Source: Chloroflexota bacterium
GTDB taxonomy: Bacteria > Chloroflexota > Anaerolineae > Anaerolineales > Anaerolineaceae
DNA length: 8,213 bases
Assembly (NCBI GenBank): GCA_012797215.1
Contig: JAAZPN010000337.1
Span: 1 to 8,213 of the forward strand
Direction: 5' to 3'
The notes under the pieces were generated by a model that saw only the letters and a program-made list of their open reading frames with translations, was not told the DNA's origin and did no database searches. Positions 1 to 5,867 of the stretch are shown here, in pieces (position 1 is the first letter of the stretch; the number at the start of each line of letters is the position of its first letter). Position numbers and translations under genes: made by a program.

Positions 1-521
1 CTGGCAATCGCCCGCCTGTCATCTATTCCGGCTCCATCGAACGCGTCGATTTTGGCGAAGTAAATGACGACAAAGGTTTTGTTGTCGCTGAGGTTTCCCG
101 CGGGGAGACGCGCTACCACTGGCACAAGCTTAATACGCGCCCTTTTCTGGACTTCAAAGTTACGTTAAGTTCCGGGGAGCGGGCAATGGAAAAAATCATG
201 TCCGCTCTGCCGCCGGCTGATGAATTTGAGGGGGCAATCGCGCGCCTGACCATCAATTACCCTGATGATATCAACGCGACTATCGATGACGCGGAAATCC
301 GCGAACGGGCGCGGCTGGCCATGGAGTTAAAAATCAACAGGCAGCCTTCCTTCAACTTACGGGCGCGCTTGGGGGAGAGTGGAGAAACACAAAGTATGAC
401 CCCTGCGGAATTGCTGCAACTTTATTGGAAGCAGAGCCACATGGATGAATCTGAAGTGGAAGCTCTGCAAGCGCTGGGTGAGCGCATTATTCATGGGGAA
501 ACGAGCTCTACCCAGAATTGA
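1..521 (+). CDS. sbcD: SbcD-type DNA repair exonuclease subunit, C-terminal part (5' end outside window)
   Basis: The open frame enters from the left edge (first full codon at base 3) and ends at a TGA at 519-521, giving 172 visible residues. The stretch PPVIYSGSIERVDFGE followed by KGFVVAEV is the characteristic end of the Mre11/SbcD nuclease core, where the calcineurin-like phosphoesterase domain passes into the capping domain. The rest fits the capping domain and a C-terminal tail. SbcD with the SMC-like ATPase SbcC forms an ATP-dependent nuclease that opens hairpins and processes blocked double-strand ends. The metal-binding phosphoesterase motifs lie upstream of the window, so activity cannot be judged. 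An internal ATG at 186 is in the same frame but is not the gene start. No sbcC follows: the next gene is folP on the other strand, only 8 bases away. The assignment rests on one well-conserved motif seen by eye. Confidence 0.85.
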   Translation, partial: GNRPPVIYSGSIERVDFGEVNDDKGFVVAEVSRGETRYHWHKLNTRPFLDFKVTLSSGERAMEKIMSALPPADEFEGAIARLTINYPDDINATIDDAEIRERARLAMELKINRQPSFNLRARLGESGETQSMTPAELLQLYWKQSHMDESEVEALQALGERIIHGETSSTQN

Positions 522-529
522 GCTGAAGT

Positions 530-1393
530 TCAGGCAAAGCGAATAGCGTCCAGCATTCTGGCAAGACGGACGGTTTCACGAACATCGTGCACGCGCAGGA
601 TATCCGCGCCGTGCAAAATGCCGTACGCGTTGGCAGCCAGGCTGCCTTCCAGGCGGTCCTCCGGGGGCAGATTCAGCGTGTAGCCGATAAACGACTTACG
701 GGAAATCCCCAGCAGCAGCGGAAAGCCCAGCGCTTTCAGGCGGTCAAGCTCTTTCAGCAGCCGCAGGTTTTGGGCGGTCGTCTTGCCAAAACCAATGCCA
801 GGGTCCAGAATCAGCTGTTCATCGCTGATGCCGGCTTCCTGGGCAATTCGCGCGGACTGAAGCAGTCCTTCCGCTACTTCAGCGGTGACGTCGCCGTAGG
901 AAATATCCACATATCTGCCGCCCAGACTGACGTCAATTGCCGCGTTTTGTGGATTGGAGCGGTTGTGCATCAGCACCAGGCAAGCCCCGCTCGCAGCAAC
1001 CACAGCGCCCATCTGGGGGTCCGCGCGCAGCCCCCACACATCATTGATGATGTGCGCGCCGGCGCGCAGGGCTTCTTTTGCCACAGCGGCTTTGTAGGTG
1101 TCCACGGAGAGGATTATGTCTGGCAGCTCTTCCCGCAGCGCGCATAGCACCGGCAGGAGGCGTTCAAGTTCCTGCTGCGCGGAAACAGGCGAAGCGCCCG
1201 GGCGGGTAGACTCCGCGCCCAGGTCCAGGATATGCGCGCCGTCGGCAGCGAAGCGGTGGGCTTGGGCCAGCGCCGCCTGCAGCGGCTTGCCCTGCTGCAG
1301 CAGCCCATCGCCGGAGAAGCTGTCGGCGGTGAGGTTGAGAATTCCCATGATGTAGGTCTGGTTTCCCAGGTTTGGCAGCAAATCACGCAGCAT
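530..1393 (-). CDS. folP: Dihydropteroate synthase (folate synthesis)
   Basis: This 287-residue protein is of normal length for a cytoplasmic DHPS, which joins 6-hydroxymethyl-dihydropterin diphosphate to p-aminobenzoate to give dihydropteroate. The family motifs occur in order: MGILNLTADSFSGDG (16-30, substrate loop 1), LDLGAESTRPGA (56-67, loop 2), SVDTYK (96-101), IINDV (115-119), ILDPGIGFGKT (195-205), GISRKSFIG (229-237, with the conserved lysine) and RVHDV (267-271). The usual loop-1 wording is NVTPDSFSDGG, so the Pro-to-Ala change and the GDG ending are variations, but the Asp and Ser are kept. There is no Phe-Gly insertion of the kind found in Sul resistance enzymes. The ATG at 1391-1393 is supported by AAGGAG (complement of 1398-1403) a few bases upstream. 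The gene is second in an operon after the lipoprotein, 8 bases downstream of its stop, and ends 8 bases from convergent sbcD. Confidence 0.95.
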   Translation of the reverse strand: MLRDLLPNLGNQTYIMGILNLTADSFSGDGLLQQGKPLQAALAQAHRFAADGAHILDLGAESTRPGASPVSAQQELERLLPVLCALREELPDIILSVDTYKAAVAKEALRAGAHIINDVWGLRADPQMGAVVAASGACLVLMHNRSNPQNAAIDVSLGGRYVDISYGDVTAEVAEGLLQSARIAQEAGISDEQLILDPGIGFGKTTAQNLRLLKELDRLKALGFPLLLGISRKSFIGYTLNLPPEDRLEGSLAANAYGILHGADILRVHDVRETVRLARMLDAIRFA

Positions 1394-1397
1394 TGCG

Positions 1398-1404
1398 CTC
1401 CTTA
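1398..1404 (-). promoter_or_regulatory. folP Shine-Dalgarno overlapping the lipoprotein stop codon
   Basis: On the minus strand the lipoprotein stop TAA (1402-1404) runs directly into AAGGAG (1403-1398), about 4 bases before the folP ATG. The overlap of stop and ribosome binding site suggests that folP translation is coupled to termination on the upstream cistron. It also fixes the folP start. Confidence 0.75.
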
Positions 1405-2376
1405 TTGGACGGGCCTGGCTTCGGCGTAAACTTCCACGCGCTCAATTTCCGGACCCGCGCTGTACACAAGCATCGAAAAATCCAACCCAACCACGCCGCC
1501 GCCGGGGCTTTGCGCGTCCCAACGGCGGATACCCGCCACGCGGCCGTCCTGGGAGTATGCCACCGCCAAGACCCACAGCGCGCCGGCCTGGGCGGACTCC
1601 GGCTGCAGGGCTGCTTTCCCATTCACAATGCAGGACAAGTTACCCCTGGCACAGCTGACTTCCAGATTCGTCACTTCTGCCGGGAGGTAGCGCGTATCAT
1701 TTTCGGGCACGGGCAGGGAGAAGTCTATGATAGCGCTCGCGTTGAACTTTTCGGGGGTCGGAGGCTGGAAATAGGTAATCAATGGCAGGCTTTGTCCGGC
1801 TTTCAATAGGTTCAGCGGCAGGATGGCCGTCTGCGTGCGAGTGTATGCGCCATCCACGCCAGTAAGGGTCACTTTCGCGCTGACGTTCTCCTGGTCTTTT
1901 TCTGTATCATTGACTGCCAGCGCGAAGCACAGCACGCCGCCCGCGCGGTCGCGGTAGCAGTCAGTTTGCAGTTCTGCGGTGGGGACTTTAGTTGGCTGGC
2001 TGCCCTCGGAGGGCGTGCTGGCAGGGGGCAGGGGTGTTTGCGTGATAGGAATCAGCAGCAGCGTGCCCACGCCCATCGCGTAAGGGATGACAGTCGGGTT
2101 GGCGGTCATTAAGGCTTCCAGGCTGATGCCGTAGCGCAATGAAACGCCAAACATATCGTCATCTTCATCGACTTGATAATAAACTGGCGTGCCGGTAGGG
2201 GTAGGGCTGGGTGTCAACGTTGGCGTCGCCGTATCTGGCATTGGGCTGGGGGTCTCAGAAGGCAGCGGCGTGCTGGTGACGCGCGGCGTGCTGGTAGGGG
2301 CAGGGGAGATGCTGAACACACAGCCGGAAAGCAGCCCGGCAATGATGAACAGCGAAAAGAGATGCTGGATTTTCAT
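1402..2376 (-). CDS. Putative LysM-like domain lipoprotein, exported
   Basis: With the ATG at 2374-2376 the product has 324 residues and starts MKIQHLFSLFIIAGLLSGC, a short charged end, a hydrophobic core and an LSGC lipobox, so Cys19 is the likely lipidated residue. A longer frame opens at 2472, but its 32 extra residues would bury the signal peptide and span the promoter, so I reject that start. Residues about 25-64 form a Thr/Pro/Ser-rich linker. Residues about 66-111 resemble a LysM peptidoglycan-binding domain (GVSLRYGISLEALMTANP, then a GTLLLIP ending), although the usual PGDTL turn is replaced by an acidic DEDDD stretch. A second Pro-rich linker (about 113-133) leads to a C-terminal domain of about 190 residues, probably beta-rich, with Cys at 140, 150, 242 and 249 that could form disulfides. 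I do not recognise this last domain; its form (NVSAKVTLTGV, then AVAYSQDGRVAGIRRWD) resembles Ig-like or FxLYD-type extracellular modules. It is the first gene of an operon with folP. Confidence 0.8.
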   Translation of the reverse strand: MKIQHLFSLFIIAGLLSGCVFSISPAPTSTPRVTSTPLPSETPSPMPDTATPTLTPSPTPTGTPVYYQVDEDDDMFGVSLRYGISLEALMTANPTVIPYAMGVGTLLLIPITQTPLPPASTPSEGSQPTKVPTAELQTDCYRDRAGGVLCFALAVNDTEKDQENVSAKVTLTGVDGAYTRTQTAILPLNLLKAGQSLPLITYFQPPTPEKFNASAIIDFSLPVPENDTRYLPAEVTNLEVSCARGNLSCIVNGKAALQPESAQAGALWVLAVAYSQDGRVAGIRRWDAQSPGGGVVGLDFSMLVYSAGPEIERVEVYAEARPVQ

Positions 2377-2382
2377 AACCTG

Positions 2383-2391
2383 ATTATACCA
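2383..2391 (-). promoter_or_regulatory. Extended -10 promoter of the lipoprotein-folP operon (leaderless)
   Basis: The minus strand reads TGGTATAAT: a perfect TATAAT (complement of 2383-2388) preceded by the TG-n extension. No good -35 box sits at the usual distance (CTAGTT at 17 bases), which fits an extended -10 promoter. Only six bases (CAGGTT) separate TATAAT from the ATG, so transcription should start at or next to the A of the start codon and the mRNA would lack a leader and an SD. Confidence 0.65.
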
Positions 2392-2458
2392 ACGTGCGCG
2401 CGCGCAACTAGAGAGGCGCAAAAAGTGTATGAGTTGTGTCAATATTCTCCTGGTTTGC

Positions 2459-2487
2459 TTGAATCTGCGCATGTGTGGTACTATACT
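2459..2487 (+). promoter_or_regulatory. Sigma-70-type promoter of the zinc-ribbon gene
   Basis: TTGAAT (2459-2464) and TATACT (2482-2487) are spaced by exactly 17 bases and match the consensus at 4/6 and 5/6 positions. The expected start is near 2494, which leaves a leader of about 25 bases carrying GGAG (2505-2508) at a normal distance from the ATG at 2519. Confidence 0.65.
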
Positions 2488-2518
2488 TGTTTGTTAGTAA
2501 GACTGGAGCAATAAAGAA

Positions 2519-2830
2519 ATGCCTATTTATACCTACCACTGCGATAACTGCGGGATTCGTTTTGACCAGCAGCAAAAATTCACGGATAACCCTCTGACGC
2601 TTTGCCCGGAGTGCAACGAACCAACGCTGCGCAAGATTTACCAACCAGTTGGGATCGTGTTTAAAGGCAAAGGCTTCTATGCTACGGATCACCGCTCCCC
2701 ATCCGGACAAAATCACGCGCACGCCAAGTCGGAAAGCGCTTCTGAAGGCAAATCAGAGGAGTCAAAAGCGGCGGGGCCGGCCCCATCCACGGACGCGGTA
2801 AAGACCAGCAACACAAAAGCTGCCGAATAG
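2519..2830 (+). CDS. FmdB-family zinc-ribbon protein
   Basis: This 103-residue protein starts MPIYTYHCDNCG and carries two CxxC pairs (Cys8/Cys11 and Cys29/Cys32), the zinc ribbon of the FmdB putative regulatory family, followed by the typical GIVFKGKGFYATD segment (45-57). The family is widespread and small; its name comes from a gene linked to formamidase/amidase operons, and a general biochemical role is not settled. Residues from about 62 onward are a low-complexity, Ser/Ala/Lys/Glu-rich tail, probably disordered, as in many members. The ATG at 2519 has GGAG ten bases upstream and a well-placed promoter. The gene is monocistronic: its last codons and stop lie inside the terminator hairpin. 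It diverges from the lipoprotein operon. The family call is firm, but a specific function cannot be given. Confidence 0.9.
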   Translation: MPIYTYHCDNCGIRFDQQQKFTDNPLTLCPECNEPTLRKIYQPVGIVFKGKGFYATDHRSPSGQNHAHAKSESASEGKSEESKAAGPAPSTDAVKTSNTKAAE

Positions 2831-2845
2831 GCAGCTTTTTTTATT
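2815..2845. terminator. Terminator overlapping the zinc-ribbon stop codon, probably bidirectional
   Basis: AAAAGCTGCC (2815-2824) pairs perfectly with GGCAGCTTTT (2830-2839) around a GAATA loop. On the plus strand a run of seven T (2836-2842) follows the GC-rich core. On the minus strand the same stem is followed by TTTTGTGTT, so it can also end the leftward M48 peptidase transcript, whose stop is at 2861. The plus-strand stop codon TAG (2828-2830) lies in the loop and first stem base. Confidence 0.85.
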
Positions 2846-2860
2846 GGGGGCGTTCGAGGA

Positions 2861-3676
2861 TTAAGCTTGCAGGTTTTGATTAACGCTGGCCTGCAGCGAC
2901 TGATACTCCGGGCTGGCCGCGTATTCTTTCAGGGCGTTGATGCGTTTGATAATCATCGGGTGCGATTGAAAGAGTTCCGCTAATTGGTTTACAAAGGCGT
3001 CATCCTGCGCGTCAATCATGGTCAGCGCTTGTTCATACTCGGCTTGCGACTGAATTTTGGGAGCAGCCAGGCGCACTAAGGCGGAAACCGCGTAATTCAG
3101 GCTTCCACACGCCAGCAGCCCGGCGCGGTCGCAAGAAAACTCACAGGCGCGCGACCAGCGCTGGAAAACCAGGTACATGATGTATCCAATCCCAAAAGGT
3201 GAAGGCGAACCCGCCAATCCTCCCACAAAGGTGTTCAGCCAGGTATGCCCCAAGGCTACATGACCCATCTCATGCCCCAGCACGAAAGCCAGCTCACCCG
3301 CGTTCATGATGCGCAGCATGGGCTCGTACATCACGATATTTTTAGTCTCTGAGAGACCAAAAGTATACGCGTTTACCATATTTTCCCGCACGACATACAC
3401 GTTCAGCGGACCGGGCTGCAGGCGCCTGGCGCAAACCTGCACCACTTTATCCAGCTGCGGACTGCGCTCCGGGGAGACGAGAAAAGCTTTACGCATCAAT
3501 TGGGCTTGCATCGCGCGGCTGGAAAATATTGACGCTCCCAGAATGAAAACGACAATCAAGAGGCTCAGGCATTGTGTCAGGAACGCCGAGATAAGAACCA
3601 CGGCGACGCTAATCAACAATGTAAGCAGCAGGGTGGGGAATTCGTTAGGATGTCGGTAAGCGGTTGTGCGGACCAT
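2861..3676 (-). CDS. M48-family (HtpX/Ste24-like) membrane zinc metalloprotease
   Basis: The 271-residue product has the M48 zinc site HEMGH at 135-139 (HExxH) and the downstream ECDR-type ligand motif EFSCD (Glu179, Asp183), plus the late SHPMIIKRINAL block (238-249) shared by the family. One or two hydrophobic segments near the start (about 14-34 and 37-52) should anchor it in the cytoplasmic membrane; a further hydrophobic stretch around 160-171 could be buried or membrane-associated. HtpX-like proteases cut damaged or misfolded membrane proteins, and this is the likely role here. Compared with E. coli HtpX (about 290 residues) it is slightly short and I do not see the full set of four membrane segments, so I give no gene symbol. 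The ATG at 3674-3676 is preceded by GAGG three bases upstream, a rather tight spacing. It is not co-transcribed with rnj, which has its own terminator upstream. Confidence 0.88.
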   Translation of the reverse strand: MVRTTAYRHPNEFPTLLLTLLISVAVVLISAFLTQCLSLLIVVFILGASIFSSRAMQAQLMRKAFLVSPERSPQLDKVVQVCARRLQPGPLNVYVVRENMVNAYTFGLSETKNIVMYEPMLRIMNAGELAFVLGHEMGHVALGHTWLNTFVGGLAGSPSPFGIGYIMYLVFQRWSRACEFSCDRAGLLACGSLNYAVSALVRLAAPKIQSQAEYEQALTMIDAQDDAFVNQLAELFQSHPMIIKRINALKEYAASPEYQSLQASVNQNLQA

Positions 3677-3876
3677 GCGCCTCGTTTCGGTTCGTTTGGT
3701 TACTTAATTTTACCGCCGCTTGCCTCGGAACGCTTGGTGTTGTGGGAGAAAACCCTGGCGCAGCCGGCGTGTATTTGAACAGACCTATTTGCCCTGCTTT
3801 CAGCACCCCACGGTGTGTGCAGAAAACGCGGAACTGGATGCTCTTTTCCTTTGACCGGTTGCGGGGGATATAAAAA
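3677..3876. other. Gap of about 200 bases between the M48 protease and RNase J, no gene seen
   Basis: This stretch should hold the promoter of the leftward M48 gene. A TAAAAT (complement of 3707-3712) lies about 30 bases before the ATG, but no -35 partner is convincing. Short frames here (for example complement of 3700-3888) have no ribosome binding site, run into the rnj terminator and show no domain-like composition. No tRNA-like or repeat structure was recognised. Confidence 0.4.
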
Positions 3877-3903
3877 AAGCGCGGTCACTATCTGACCGCG
3901 CTT
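3870..3903 (-). terminator. Rho-independent terminator of RNase J
   Basis: An 11-bp perfect stem, AAGCGCGGTCA (3877-3887) with TGACCGCGCTT (3893-3903), encloses a 5-base loop. Read on the minus strand it is followed by a run of seven T, then ATAT. It starts 9 bases after the rnj stop codon, so it clearly ends that transcript. Confidence 0.92.
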
Positions 3904-3911
3904 GTTAATTT

Positions 3912-5546
3912 TCAGGCCTTGGAAATATTCACAAACACCACCGGGCGGCGTTTGGTCTCATCAAAGATGTGAGACTTTGCCAGGTTCAGCACATCCCGTT
4001 CCAGATTTCCGTTCGCGGAACGCGCCAGTTTTTCGATGCGTTTGCGCAAATCTTCAAAAAGGTCCTGTGATTCAGCCGGTGACATAAAGCCCCTGCTGAT
4101 AATCTCAACCTCTTTCAGATTGGACTTGTCTTTGATAAGGTTCAGCAGAACGATGCCGTCCTGACTCAGCATTTCGCGTTCGCGCATCACTGAGCGGTCC
4201 ACGTCCCCGACGCCGGTGCCGTCCACAAACACGTACCCGCCGGGGATACGTTCTCCCAGCTTCATCTCTCCGTGTTCAAACTCAATCACGCGGCCGTTCT
4301 CAACGATCGCAATCTGGCGGGCGTCCATGCCCACTTCCAGACCCAGGCGGGCATGTTGGTTGAGCATGCGCAGCTCCCCGTGAATAGGTATCAGGTAGCG
4401 CGGGCGGGTAAGGTGCAGCATCAGCTTAATTTCTTCCTGGCTGGCGTGCCCGGAAACATGCACCGGCGCGATAGCTTCGTAGATGACCTGCGCGCCCTGT
4501 TCCAGCAGGCGGTTGATGGCGCGGTAGACCAACTCCTCATTGCCCGGGATGGGATGCGAGGACAGCACCACGGTATCGCCCTCTTTGATGTCAAAACGCT
4601 TGTTGCTGCTGTTGGCAAGTCTGCCGAGGATAGAGGTAGGTTCTCCCTGCGAGCCGGTGACCAGCAGCACTACCTGGCTGTCTGGCATCTGCAAGGCTGT
4701 TTCGACAGGTACCACCACGTCTTCCTCAAAATCAATGTAACCCAGCTGCTTCGCAATTTTCACGTTTTCAGTCATGCTTAAGCCCACAAAGGCAACTTTG
4801 CGGTGGTAGCGCTGCGCGGCGTTAATTACTTGCTGCATGCGCGAGATAAGGGAAGCAAAGGTAGCAACAATGATGCGTCCTTTCGCTTCGCGAAAAACCC
4901 GATCGAAAGCCGAGTCGATTACCTTTTCGGAGGGCGTCCAGCCCGGACGCTCAGCGTTCGTGGAATCCGCCAGCAGAGCCAGAACGCCCTTCTGGGCGAA
5001 CTCGGCTAGTTTGGCATAGTCGGTCGGCCAGTTATCCACCGGAGTGTGGTCGAACTTATAGTCGCCGGTATGGACGACTAAACCTGCCGGGGTGTCGATT
5101 CCCAGTCCAATGCCGTCTGGAACAGAATGGCAAACGTGGAAAGCGTGGACCTTGAAGGGTCCGATTTGCACAGTCTCACCCGCTTTGAGGGTTTGGAGTT
5201 TGGCGGTTTTATTGTCGAACCCGCGCCGGTTTAGTTTCGCTCCAATCATGCCAAGCGTGAGCGGCGTGGCATAAACTGGCGCGTCCACGCTCTCGAGCAG
5301 GTGCCCGATAGCGCCGGTGTGGTCTTCGTGCCCGTGGGTGATGACGATGCCGCGCACTTTGTTCGCGCGCTGCTTGATGTACTCAAAATCGGGGATGATG
5401 TAATCAATCCCGATCATATCGTTATCCGGGAACATCATGCCGGCGTCCACCACCAGGATTTCGCCGCCGTATTCATAGACGGTCATATTCTTCCCAACTT
5501 CCCCCAGGCCTCCCAGGGGAATAATGCGTAATTTCTTTTCTTTCAT
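3912..5546 (-). CDS. rnj: Ribonuclease J (metallo-beta-lactamase/beta-CASP nuclease)
   Basis: The 544-residue product has the complete RNase J layout. An N-terminal beta-lactamase fold opens with IIPLGGLGEVGKNM (8-21), continues with VVDAGMMFP (32-40) and the zinc-binding HGHEDH (71-76), then HSVPDGIG (140-147), HTGDYKFD (159-166) and LADSTNAERPG (192-202). A beta-CASP domain follows, with VTGSQGEP (296-303) and SSHPIPGNE (329-337). The lactamase part resumes with HVSGHAS (363-369) and PIHGE (387-391), and a C-terminal domain of about 90 residues ends the protein. All metal ligands expected for activity appear present. RNase J acts in the cytoplasm as a 5'-to-3' exonuclease and endonuclease in mRNA decay and rRNA 5' maturation. 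The length (about 550) is normal. The ATG at 5544-5546 has AAGGA eight or so bases upstream. It is monocistronic, with its own strong promoter, a structured leader and a strong terminator. Confidence 0.96.
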   Translation of the reverse strand: MKEKKLRIIPLGGLGEVGKNMTVYEYGGEILVVDAGMMFPDNDMIGIDYIIPDFEYIKQRANKVRGIVITHGHEDHTGAIGHLLESVDAPVYATPLTLGMIGAKLNRRGFDNKTAKLQTLKAGETVQIGPFKVHAFHVCHSVPDGIGLGIDTPAGLVVHTGDYKFDHTPVDNWPTDYAKLAEFAQKGVLALLADSTNAERPGWTPSEKVIDSAFDRVFREAKGRIIVATFASLISRMQQVINAAQRYHRKVAFVGLSMTENVKIAKQLGYIDFEEDVVVPVETALQMPDSQVVLLVTGSQGEPTSILGRLANSSNKRFDIKEGDTVVLSSHPIPGNEELVYRAINRLLEQGAQVIYEAIAPVHVSGHASQEEIKLMLHLTRPRYLIPIHGELRMLNQHARLGLEVGMDARQIAIVENGRVIEFEHGEMKLGERIPGGYVFVDGTGVGDVDRSVMREREMLSQDGIVLLNLIKDKSNLKEVEIISRGFMSPAESQDLFEDLRKRIEKLARSANGNLERDVLNLAKSHIFDETKRRPVVFVNISKA

Positions 5547-5571
5547 CTTCTTTCCTTAATCATTATTGCAA

Positions 5572-5585
5572 ACGGCCATTGCCGT
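5572..5585 (-). other. Leader hairpin 3, next to the RNase J ribosome binding site
   Basis: ACGGC and GCCGT form a 5-bp stem with a 4-base loop, about 26 bases before the rnj start codon. It lacks a T-run, so it is not a terminator. It could take part in structure around the ribosome binding site. Confidence 0.45.
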
Positions 5586-5605
5586 GAATGTTTATGCTTG
5601 GATTT

Positions 5606-5641
5606 TAAAAATAAAACCCCGCTAAACCAGATCAGCCGGGG
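5606..5641 (-). terminator. Leader hairpin 2 of RNase J, terminator-like (possible attenuator)
   Basis: On the minus strand CCCCGGCT (5641-5634) pairs with AGCGGGG (5623-5617) with one bulged G and a 10-base loop, followed directly by TTTTATTTTT. This is a good intrinsic-terminator layout, yet it lies between the rnj promoter and the rnj start codon. No other leftward gene lies upstream that it could serve, so premature termination in the leader is the natural reading. Confidence 0.6.
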
Positions 5642-5673
5642 AATTTTGTTTCAAAACAGGTTGTATCTTCAAC

Positions 5674-5694
5674 AAAAAGCCGCCAGGCGGCTGG
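5674..5694 (-). other. Leader hairpin 1 at the 5' end of the RNase J transcript
   Basis: The 15-base palindrome AGCCGCC-A-GGCGGCT (5678-5692) forms a GC-rich hairpin of 5-6 bp. On the minus strand five T follow it. The predicted transcription start is near 5701, so this hairpin begins only about 10 bases into the RNA. It may act as a 5'-end shield or a very early terminator. Confidence 0.55.
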
Positions 5695-5707
5695 ATTAAC
5701 TGGCGAG

Positions 5708-5737
5708 AGTATAGCATAAGCGCCGCGTTCTCGTCAA
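5708..5737 (-). promoter_or_regulatory. Strong promoter of RNase J
   Basis: The minus strand carries TTGACG (complement of 5732-5737, 5/6) and TATACT (complement of 5708-5713, 5/6) with an 18-base spacer, and a TG-n extension directly before the -10. Transcription should start at about 5701, giving a leader of about 155 bases before rnj. Confidence 0.8.
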
Positions 5738-5867
5738 ATCCAAAGCTGTTGATTCTGCCGGGTTGTAGGTAAGGATGTGAATTTTAACCAGATGTTTATG
5801 AATTGCTTACATATATCCTACATTCCAGCCTTAAATTGGAGTCGCAAAACAAAAAAAGGAGGTTGCT
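5738..5867 (+). promoter_or_regulatory. Upstream region of hsp20, promoter not firmly located
   Basis: The stretch between the rnj promoter and hsp20 is AT-rich from about 5775 to 5835. A possible -10 is TACATT (5819-5824), but its -35 partner is weak. There is no CIRCE element (TTAGCACTC/GAGTGCTAA) and no clear sigma-32-type pair. An imperfect dyad with perfect outer arms TGTAGG (5764-5769) and CCTACA (5817-5822) spans the likely control region. The ribosome binding site AAAGGAGG (5855-5862), 5 bases before the ATG, is close to ideal and suggests high translation. Confidence 0.4.

Noticed and set aside
587..1147. Plus-strand frame of 186 codons inside folP
   Set aside because: It lies fully antisense to folP, whose motifs are complete, and its translation is low in family-like features.
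2377..2472. Longer start (2472) for the lipoprotein
   Set aside because: It would place 32 Arg-rich residues before the signal peptide and would run through the TATAAT box; the lipobox start at 2376 is better.
2408..2722. Minus-strand frame of 104 codons over the 5' half of the zinc-ribbon gene
   Set aside because: It is antisense to a clear FmdB-family gene with its own promoter and ribosome binding site.
3707..3712. TAAAAT as -10 box of the M48 protease
   Set aside because: The position is suitable, but no -35 or TG extension supports it, so it is only mentioned as a possibility and not listed as a promoter.
3740..3765. Short identity to the lacZ/M13 primer region (CGCCAGGGTTTTC on the minus strand), suggesting vector contamination
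   Set aside because: The match stops after 13 bases and the flanks differ from vector sequence, while neighbouring features are normal. Chance is the better explanation.
5738..5867. CIRCE/HrcA operator or sigma-32 promoter upstream of hsp20
   Set aside because: Neither the TTAGCACTC inverted repeat nor a convincing sigma-32 pair is present.
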